22,509 bases of DNA from the NCBI GenBank assembly GCA_000310025.1, contig FN648938.1, forward strand, positions 604,913-627,421, written 5' to 3'. The translations under genes and the position numbers were made by a program. Under the pieces are notes generated by a model. That model searched no databases. It was not told the origin of the DNA and saw only the letters and a program-made list of their open reading frames with translations. Position 1 is the first letter of the stretch. Every line of letters begins with the position of its first letter. Of the stretch, positions 1 through 8,000 are shown in pieces. The stretch is from Ectocarpus siliculosus (taxonomy: Eukaryota; Sar; Phaeophyceae; Ectocarpales; Ectocarpaceae).

Positions 1-113
1 TTTATTTCTTTTTTTTTTTTTTTTTTCTTCTCCCCCCCCCCCCCCCCCCCCCCCCCCCCATTTCTCCCTCCCTCTCCCTCCCTCTCCCTCCCTCTCTGTC
101 CCCCTCTCTCTGT
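1..113. repeat. Pyrimidine low-complexity tract (poly-T, poly-C, CCCT-type repeats)
   Basis: An 18-base T run (9-26), a C run of about 28 bases (32-59) and then CTCCCTCC-type repeats to about 100. It is either the pyrimidine-rich 3' end of an intron (a possible acceptor CAG lies at 146-148) or 5' flanking sequence of the gene that follows. Run lengths in such tracts are often wrong in assemblies. Confidence 0.85.
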
Positions 114-1460
114 ATGCGCGCGCGTTTTTCCCTTCTTGTACTCGGCAGGGCCGGGCACGCAACGTCGTCGGCAGGAGCGTCGCCGACAACGACAACGGCG
201 GGAGCGGCAATGGCGGCGGCAGCGGCGGTCCTTCCTCCGAACTGGTACCGAGCAGGCCGTGGCGTGGACGACCTGCTCACCGAGGCTGAGGGGCTAGACT
301 GGCTGGCCGACAGCGGGGGTGCGGTGGCCGTCACGTCGGTGTCGGCGGTTAACCCGGCCGCCGCCGCCGCCGCCTCCCCCGCCCCCGCCGCCGTTGCCGG
401 TGCCCACGCCGGCGTCGCCAGGGTCGCGTCGTCGTCGGAGCTGTCGAGCCAGCCTTTGCTCAAGAAGGTCCGGTCCACCACCGTGGACTCGTCGGCCCCG
501 CTGGCCACGGCGACGACGATGAACACCTCCTCGACCGCTGCCGCTGCCATGGGCGGCATCGCGCGGCCCTCGGCCAGCGCTGCCGCGATGACGCCGTCGT
601 CTTGGTCGTTGCCGCCGCCCCGGCCGGTGGCGTGCCCGCCGCCTGCCGCACCTCCAACGCCGGCGGTGGTGGCGGCATCGGTGGGAACCCCTGTGGCGGC
701 GGCCGCAGCCAATAGCGTGCCTGCTGCTTCTCCGGCCGCTGCTGCGCCCACCGCGCAGCAGCCGTCGCCGCCGCCGCCCCCGCGGGTAGCTTCTTCCGGC
801 CCTCTTCTTGCTCCGTCTTCCATCGCTACCCCTGCCGCGACCGCCGCTGCTGCTATCCGTCCTGCTGCTGCCGCAGCAAATGGTGGCGGCGCCAGCGGTT
901 CTGCGGCGGTTCCTGCCACCGCCGCGGCTGGATCGCCGCTGCCGTCCGGGGTGATGCAGCAGACGCCCGCCAGCGGGGGTGCCGCCGCCGCTCAGGCGGC
1001 CGGAGACCGCAGCGGGTCAACCGCAGCCCCTGCTGCTGCTGCCGCTGCTGCCGCTGCTGCTGCTGCAAGCGGTGTAACGGCGGCGGCGGCGGTCAACGGG
1101 GTTGGTCAAGCGATGCCAGCCACAGCGGTGGCGACATCGGAGGCGGCAGTGGCGGAGACCGGGCGAAGCTTGGCGGCGATCGACATCGGCACCGTGGGCT
1201 CGACGATGATGACAACGGCGGCGGCGGCAACGTCGGCGGCGGCCTCGACGATGGCCAGCGCTGGCGGCGGCGGGGGCAGCGGCCGTAGTGGCAGCAGTAC
1301 CGGTGACGTCGACGTCGACGTTGCTGACGGCGGCGGCGACGGCGGTGGCAGCGCTGGAGTGGCTGTGGACGAGCTGACCCCGTCCGGCTTGCAGGGCTCG
1401 GATGCCGAGGAGGGGCACCTTTCGGGCTTGTCGGACCTGGAAAGCCTCATGGAGGACCAA
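114..1460 (+). CDS. Poly-alanine low-complexity protein, exon 1 of the visible part
   Basis: Product not recognised. The frame is open from ATG 114 to a good donor (CAA|GTAAGC at 1460/1461), giving 449 codons that end in phase 0. An in-frame ATG at 210 (MAAAAAVLPPNWYRAG) is an equally good start. A CAG at 146-148 after a pyrimidine stretch could instead be an acceptor, making this an internal exon of a gene that begins outside the window. The composition is extreme: Ala runs (one of about 13 residues near 1035-1070), Ser, Pro and Gly tracts, and an acidic DVDVDVADGGG patch near 1303-1335. Only the ends look folded or conserved: an N-terminal stretch with DDLLTEAEGLDWLAD, and a C-terminal acidic/hydrophobic stretch with LSGLSDLESLMEDQ. 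The minus-strand frames here are mirror images of the GC-rich codons. A nuclear regulatory protein is a guess. Confidence 0.65.
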
Positions 1461-1547
1461 GTAAGCGTTTTTTGTTTTATGTGCCCTTCTTTCACGCCGA
1501 TTCTGCTGTGTTTTTTCACGTTGGAGCTGCGTGTGTGTGGGCACGCT

Positions 1548-1726
1548 CCCTGGGTCGATTTTCGAAGCTCGATGAAGTCTGCAACAAAAAACAGCAGTGA
1601 GGGCGGTGCCGAAAACGTTGTGGCGTTGCAAGCGTCTCATGAGCGCTTTTTTTGCGAAAAGGTTGGTTCTTGATTTTGGCATCCTGTTCGTCGTGGAGTA
1701 GGCGGCCTTCGAAAATCGATCCAGGG
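1548..1726. mobile_element. MITE-like element, copy 1
   Basis: The ends form a terminal inverted repeat: CCCTGGGTCGATTTTCGAAG at 1548-1567, and its complement with one mismatch at 1707-1726. The inside (GTGCCGAAAACG at about 1607, GTCGTGGAGTA at about 1690) matches the element at 7807-8016, so this is a family and not a chance hairpin. It has no coding capacity and lies in the intron of the poly-Ala gene. A short piece like its interior (AACAGCAGTGAAAACG) recurs near 2546-2570. No target-site duplication was clear. Confidence 0.65.
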
Positions 1727-2030
1727 GATGTCGTACCTTGTGCATTGTACGGCATGCAGTCGATAGCTCTAGACCGCTTGTTCGGCACAGATATGAAGCG
1801 GGAAAACTTTAAGGTTGCCGTGCGTTGCTCAAGGACATCGGGGCCGAAACGTCTCGTATGTTGGTTGTCTTGAGGTTTCCCCCCCCCCGAGAACGCCTTT
1901 TTTTCGTCTAACGACAGGCACGCTTCTGTTGCTCTCCAGCCTGAAAAGTAGCATTGACCCCCCCCGTCTGGCGAAAAAACCCGGCTTATCGCTCCGTCAC
2001 GACGTTTCGGGGTCAATGGTCTAATTTGCA

Positions 2031-2128
2031 AGGGATGTTCACAGTGTGGTTTGGTATCTTGACATGGTCGCGGTGCGGTGCGGGGCGGTGCGGTGCGGTG
2101 CCGCACCAACCGCAGCGTGAACATCCCT
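2031..2128. mobile_element. Short palindromic MITE-like element with GGTGC core
   Basis: AGGGATGTTCAC at 2031-2042 is repeated in perfect inverted orientation at 2117-2128, and pairing continues imperfectly inwards for about 12 bp. The centre is a (GCGGT)n/(GGTGC)n run at about 2068-2102. The 98-bp element sits in the intron of the poly-Ala gene. The AGGGATG ends loosely resemble hAT termini, but no 8-bp target-site duplication is visible. Confidence 0.55.
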
Positions 2129-2223
2129 GTATATTATGACCATGCGGCATTGCTTTACACTGGTACACCCCCCACCCCCGGTCTACGCGCACCACCTCCA
2201 ACCCGCCTCGCGTTGTGCAACAG

Positions 2224-2352
2224 GAGCTCCCGGGCTCTCAGCCGTTTGGACCAGTGTCGACCGCTGCCGAAGTGGCCGGCGCGGGCGGTGATGGCATGGA
2301 CGACGGCATGGTTGACGAAGACGCATTCGTCAACGCGCTTCTAGACGCCTAG
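2224..2352 (+). CDS. Poly-alanine protein, terminal exon
   Basis: This is a 43-codon exon including the TAG stop at 2350-2352. It begins after a strong acceptor (pyrimidine-rich run, then TTGTGCAACAG at 2213-2223) in phase 0, matching the phase-0 donor at 1460, so the intron is 1461-2223 (763 bp). It encodes ELPGSQPFGPV followed by a strongly acidic tail, DDGMVDEDAFVNALLDA. Acidic residues mixed with bulky hydrophobics resemble acidic activation or docking segments, but composition is the only basis for that. The matched phase, splice signals and GC-rich codons support joining it to the upstream exon. Confidence 0.65.
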   Translation, partial: ELPGSQPFGPVSTAAEVAGAGGDGMDDGMVDEDAFVNALLDA

Positions 2353-3816
2353 ACCAACACCGGAGGGGGGGGGGGGGCGCCCCTCATGGGTTCGAGTGTT
2401 GATATTGCCATAGAATAGTTGGCACGCTTTGGTTAGTTGCCGTAATATGTCATGCCTTGTTCGGTTTATCCTTGGTTCGTCAAGAGTTAGGGGTTCTCGA
2501 AAACATTTTTGGATTGGTGTAGCAGCAGCGCTTGGAGCGCCAAAAAAACAGCAGTGAAAACGCGTGAAAAAAACGGGGCGGGGCAAAAAGGGGCGGACAG
2601 AGGCAGGCATCCCTGCTCTCGTTTGGCCCCTTGGTGCCGCTCGAGAATCGTTTCTGCTCTTGCTATAGTCGACGGGGCTGTCACCACTGTCTTCGTCTAC
2701 TGTTATCATTACCAGTATCTCTTTACGTGCTTGAGCGCCTTCGGTTCCTGCCCATCTCTTTGTGCGATATACAGTTACAGTTAGAGTTGTAACCCAAATT
2801 CTACAGATTTTTCTTTGAATGAAGAATACGGCAGTTGTCCGGTGCCAGTGTAGCTCAACCAGCGCGGCAGAAGATTGTATTTATATGCGTTCCTCGTTTT
2901 GCTGTGGTTGGTGTCGTCGTTGTTACTGTTGTTCTTTGCGATGTCGTTTTCGTCATCGTAAGTCCTTGCTACTTACCATTGCTCTCTCCATTACGAGGAC
3001 GGTATGAGAATCAATCGTGTCTCTTTTGATAGGCGCAGCAGCAAGAAGGCTCTTCTTCCGTCCTTTTGACGCCGTTGCCTACGACCGCGCTCTCTCCCGC
3101 GCTGCACGGGGGGGGCATGGTCTGCATGCGGCGCCCGCGTTTCCACGTATGCGGCCGACTGTTTGCAGCCGACTGCCTTTCCCGTCGGCGGGGCTTCGCG
3201 GTGGCGGCTTTCGGTTGACGCGGTCCAGTGGGCAAAATGTAGGCGCTTGCTCGTTCCTTTTCTCAAACCATTTCGTTGTTGCTTTTCGACCAACGAAAGT
3301 GGGGGCACAAGTAAAGGCCCATTTGGGGGGGATTCTACAGCATTACATAGTGCGAGAGCGAACGCGCTTGGAGACGCGGGCGGCCCCGTCACCGGCAGGG
3401 TCTGGAGGGCGTCTGAACCCACCACCACCACCACCGCCACACTTTACAGACGCGAATGTAGAGAACGAACCGTCTGTTGGTTGTCCTCTCATGCTTGCTC
3501 TTTCGTTAGGTCGGAGCTCTCTTCTTGGAACTTGATTGCTGTTGAGCGCTTCTCGGAGCTGTAAAGATGGAAAGGGAAAGGGCACGCCGCAAATAATAGG
3601 GGCCTTTCTAAGGCTTTCGGGCTTGTGTACGAACGGCCCATACTTTTTCAAATAGAACGGTGGTACTATTTACGCCGCACAAACCGGGGTCACCCGCCAC
3701 GAAGGCAACCCCATGTGTGTGTGTTGTTTTGCCCCACCTTTCTTTGCCTCAGCGCGGTGCTTGCACCTGAACGAGCGAGAAGGGTTCAGCGTTTCGTTCC
3801 CTCTGTTGTTGTGTTT
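2353..3816. other. Intergenic / 3' flank, no supported gene
   Basis: The stretch holds a poly-G tract after 2365, a short MITE-interior-like fragment (2546-2570) and a CCA microsatellite at about 3419-3435. Open frames exist (longest 3017-3535) but show no domain, no splice support and no coding periodicity I can defend. It lies between two gene 3' ends (convergent genes). Confidence 0.5.
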
Positions 3817-4580
3817 AAGACAAATAGCGCCCGGTAGATAGAGCTTGGCCTGATTGAGCAGTTAAGCTTATCTGCTCCACCGGCCCTTTAGTCACTGAAC
3901 CCCCGTGGGTGGGTGTTTCTCTGCCCCCACTGGTCTGATCGGGGTGTCCGATGGCTTGTATGATAGTTGTGAGCCGTGCCAACACAAGGCAAGTCTTTGT
4001 AAGACAAACAGCGCCCGGTAGATAGAGTTTGGCCTGGTGGAGCAGATAAGCTTTTCTGCTCCACCGGCCGTTGAGCCACTGAGCCCCCGCGTGTGGGCGT
4101 TTCTCTGCACCCACTGGTCCGATTGGGGTGGAGGATGGCTTGAATGATAGCTGTGAGCCGGGCCAACACGATGCGGGCCGATTTAGGCGTGGTTCAGCTA
4201 TGTGACGGGAGGTATAGCGGGACAATTGCCATTTACCCCCCCCTAGATGCTGCGGAACCCCCTCGGTTGACCATATCTCTGCGGGAATATATCGGATGGG
4301 AGTGTCCGATAGCTTGGAAGAACGGCAGGGGCCGTGCACACACGACGCACAACGTTTGAGGTCAATTGGAGCGGTGTGGACGGAGGTTCGAGACGATTAC
4401 TGCTTCCTGACATGCTGCGGAACCCCCTTTTTCAGCATATCTCTGCAGCCACCGGTCGGATTTAGCTTGTAAGTAGCATTGCAGATAGCTGTAGTCCATA
4501 CCTACACGATGCAATTGGTTTGAGGTCGATTGAAGCTCTGTGGGTGGAGATCTGCCTGGTGGAGCAAATAGCATGGCCGA
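3817..4580. repeat. Degenerate tandem array, ~184-bp unit with internal hairpin
   Basis: The segment starting AAGACAAATAGCGCCCGGTA at 3817 recurs at 4001 (period 184), with high similarity through the unit. More diverged units follow: CTGCGGAACCCCCT recurs at about 4250 and 4415, and GTTTGAGGTC at about 4354 and 4518. Units 1 and 2 each contain an imperfect inverted repeat (GGCC-TGGTGGAGCAGA against TCTGCTCCACCGGCC) at 3847-3885 and 4031-4069. Open frames on both strands are by-products of the repetition. Confidence 0.8.
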
Positions 4581-4685
4581 TATATCATATTCTGGGGTAT
4601 ATCGGATATTTCCTGATATGAGAATTTCCTGATACACAACACTAGTCCCCCCACCCATGGCCCAGAAGGACACGCTCGCTCGTGG

Positions 4686-4875
4686 TGGTCGATGGCTATT
4701 GGCCAGCAACAGCATCTCACCCCCCGCCCCAGTCTCACAAGGACCAGGGACGGTGCTTCACTCGGGGTCGATGTTTACAGTGGTCGATGACTATTGGCCA
4801 GCAACAACTTGTCACCCCCCACACACGTTCCACCCCTGTCCCACAAGGACCAGGAACGGTGCTTCTCTCGCCCGA
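4686..4875. repeat. 95-bp tandem duplication
   Basis: TGGTCGATGGCTATTGGCCA at 4686 recurs with one change at 4781, so the period is 95 bp. Each unit also has a CACCCCCC stretch and CACAAGGACCAGG followed by ACGGTGCTTC. It lies just beyond the 3' end of the CCDC124-like gene. Confidence 0.8.
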
Positions 4876-4984
4876 GCGAGATTCACTCCTACTGCACATA
4901 ATCGATGGCACCCAGTGTGGGGTCGTGCTGGATCACTGCGGCAAACAAAAAGAAAAGAGATATTGATGTACCGGTAGGCGTTTT

Positions 4985-5068
4985 TTATTTCTTGGCCGCT
5001 GCCGCTGCCGCTTCCGCTGCCTCCGCCGCCCTTGCCTTGTTGACGGGATTCTCGGGCGACTTTTGGAA
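4985..5068 (-). CDS. CCDC124: CCDC124-like exon 5 (C-terminus)
   Basis: This is 27 codons plus TAA (4987-4985). The acceptor TTCTGTCAG ends at 5069. It starts FQKSPENPVNKA, the family's final WxxSPDNPxN motif with Phe in place of Trp, and ends in an Ala-rich, Lys-capped tail. A 16-base G run lies in the preceding intron (5170-5185). Confidence 0.88.
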   Translation of the reverse strand, partial: FQKSPENPVNKARAAEAAEAAAAAAKK

Positions 5069-8000
5069 CTGACAGAAATTTCCGCGAAATTGTGGGTGGA
5101 GCAGGGGATAGACAGACAGCAAGCGGGCGAGACACACACGGGAGGGGTAACGGGGGTGACAAACGCGAAGGGGGGGGGGGGGGGGTACACGGTCGTGATC
5201 GCGGTGAAGAGGGGGAGAGGGAGGCGTTTCGGCCTTCCGAGAACAGGGTCGGGGTAAGGGATGGTGTAGACGTAGGCCGACTTCGTGCCGCTCTTTGCAG
5301 CAAGATACCACGCAGAATCGTGTGTACGTCCGATCGCGAAGGCAAATCGAAGAGGAAAAGAGAACAATTCGAAGAGGGACGAAAAAACAATCCCCCCCCG
5401 TCATGATTATTCGTTGCCCGGCGACGACGCTGTAAAAAGTAAAAAGCGCCTGTCGCTTCGTGAACTCGACAGCAGACAGCAGCAGGGGGAATAAGTGCGC
5501 ATCGTTCACCTGCTCGAATATCATCTGCTTGTACTGGCGCAGCTTCAGGCCCGGCTTCTCCTCCTTGAGGGCAGGCAGTTCTCTCTCCTCGTACGCCGCC
5601 AAGGCCTACAAAGAAAAGGGAGATACACCCACCAGGGTTCAAGGGGAAGCAGGTTTGTAGAGGAGGGGCGTACTCATGTTTCGCATGCCTTGACGCGTTT
5701 AAACTGTTGATCACGCGTCCACAAGAGGACGAAGCAGGTGTATAGCGGGGGTGGGATTGTAATAAAAACGCCAATTGGATAACAATCAATGAAGCGCGAG
5801 CGATACACCCGCTGCTTCTGCTGCTGCAGGGAGGAATCGTGACTAAGCTGAACGCACCTCGTACCAAAAAAGAGGAGGGGGGGGGGGCAATGACCATACC
5901 GCTACAGTCCTTTCGCCAAACACACACCGCCTCGCCGAACAGTGTGTGGGTGCAGTTGCGACGACAGAGCTCTTCTCGAGCCTGTCGTTCACCGAGGCTT
6001 CCAACAACATCATCCCGGAGGGTTCGACCGACAACTCAACAAAAAAAAAACTGACGGGAAACGAATGCCGCTGCACACGGTCCACCATTCCGGGTGCCGG
6101 GTGAGACGCACAGGTTTTGCAGGAAGCCCAAAGCCCGCGACCGCGGTGTCTGTCAACAAGGTAACACGACCGGTTCTTCGGATTACAAGAAGAAAGGATG
6201 TGCGGCGTTCCCGCCGCCGGTGCGGTCAGTTTTCTAAGATTTTGAGTTGTCGGTCGAACCCTCCGGGATGCCGTTGTTGTAAGCCTCGGTGAACGACAGG
6301 CTCGACAAGAACGATAACTGCACCCACGCAACCTCTTAGTAGGATACCTCAAGCGGGATCTGTGTGCCATCGCACAATACATGTGGAAACGATGAGTGCC
6401 TCCTATCCCCCCCCCCGATCCCCGAGTATCACTCACAGCCTTCAGCCGTTTCTCCGGATGCCGCTCCGCCGGTCCTGCGCCCTCCAGACTCAGGCTCCCG
6501 ATCGCAGCGTCGATGCCGCTTGCCCAGTCCCCGCCGTCCCCCCCGTCGGCACCTTTTCTGTTGGGGTTCGCGCTCCCAGATAGCTCGGAGTCGTCCCCCA
6601 TCTGAATGCCCGAGTCTCGCATCGCCTTGGCCTCCTTCTCGGCTCGCTCGGCCTTTGCCTAAACCGCGATTGACGGGTTAAGGCCACAGGAGAAGGGGAA
6701 GGGGGGGGTACTCATACTCATAGTCGTGCATGCTGTAGTCGTTAGACCATTGACTTGTCATCCCTACAAACCCGAGAAAGGGGGGGGTGAACTCATGTTT
6801 TGCATGCCTTTGGCCTCCTTTCTGAGCTCACTCGTCTTTCCCTAAAACCGACGTTGACGGGTTGACGGGTAAAATGCCACAGGAGAAGGGGGGCGGCGGG
6901 CGTACTCATGATGGGGGGGGGGTACTTATGTATTGCATACCTTTGGCCCCTATCGCTCTGCATTTACCTAAACCACGGGAGAAGGAGGTGGGGGTATCAA
7001 GCACTGCCACTGTGTATGTTGTCAGGACATCGCGGCAAGGTGTCATCGTAGCTACGTTGTAGCCGTCATGTAGCAGAGTGTAGATTTTGCAGATGAGTTT
7101 TCACTACTGCTGACTGCTAGATGGATGATGGGCATACAAATCATTTCTTCTTCTCATCGGATCTCGTGTGTGTGTGGCCGAGCCACACCGATTCACTCCC
7201 ATCTCTGACCGCAACGTACAAGAAATCGAACATCTGTCTCTTGCACATGATTTGAATATCACAGCACAAGCTACCAGCTGAGTGCAAGAGGGCTTGGAGG
7301 TGCAAACGAGGGTTCCTGCATCGCACACCACAAGCTTAGCCCCTACAGCCTCTTACAATTAGGCAGCGACGGCGGGAGTAAAGAAGCTGTGTACAAACGG
7401 CCACACGCATGGCCGTACAGCAGAAGCTTGGAATAGGGAGAACGTCGCGGAGCCGTAACACTGACAAGCTGACTGCCAGGCCGTGGGGACACGATAAGCG
7501 TACTCCACGTTGCGGGGCGTTCCACCTGGCATTGTCCGATTTACCACTCCGATCTCTTACCATTATTCTTCCGTGTGTGTGTGTGGGCGGGCGCGTGGCG
7601 TGACACAGGGGCGTAGTTCCGTACCCTCGCCAGTTCACGTGCCCTCTAAACCCACGCGTCCCATTGCTCCGCAACGAGAAAGGTGCCTGCAGGCGAAACG
7701 GCATCACGCCTGCGAAGAGCCTCCGGCTATGCATACAACCACTCTGCAAACAACGCCTTCTCCGGGAAGCTCTCGGTTGCTATCAATAGCCTTTCCGCCT
7801 GCCGTATACGACACAAGATAACACACCCGCTGGACCGATTTTCGAAGATCGATTTATCAACAGCAGAAAGAGTGGGGGTGCCGAAAACGGCGGCGTTGAA
7901 GCCGTCCGGTCGAGAGCTCTCCGAAATGTATCGTTTCGTTCATGCATCCTCTTGGTCGTGGAGTAATCGAGCTTTGAAAATCGATCCTGGGGGTGTGTTA

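Noticed and set aside
2-919. Long minus-strand open frame opposite the poly-Ala exon
   Set aside because: It mirrors GC-rich repeats on the other strand; it is Ala/Gly-rich by composition and runs through the poly-C tract.
2388-2400. B-box-like GGGTTCGAGTG
   Set aside because: Imperfect and without any tRNA-like context or terminator.
2840-2890. tRNA-like GTAGCTCAACCAGC
   Set aside because: An A-box-like word only; no D-arm partner, anticodon arm or B box follows.
3017-3535. Plus-strand 172-codon open frame
   Set aside because: No recognisable domain, proline run from a CCA microsatellite, no splice or context support.
3815-4339. Minus-strand 174-codon open frame with repeated peptides
   Set aside because: The peptide repeats come from the 184-bp tandem DNA repeat; no start context or domain.
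3817-4580. CRISPR-like array
   Set aside because: The repeated unit is ~184 bp and fully tandem with no unique spacers; eukaryotic context.
4812-5927. Minus-strand 371-codon open frame
   Set aside because: Read through introns and flanks of the CCDC124-like gene in a different frame from exons 4 and 5; no coherent domain.
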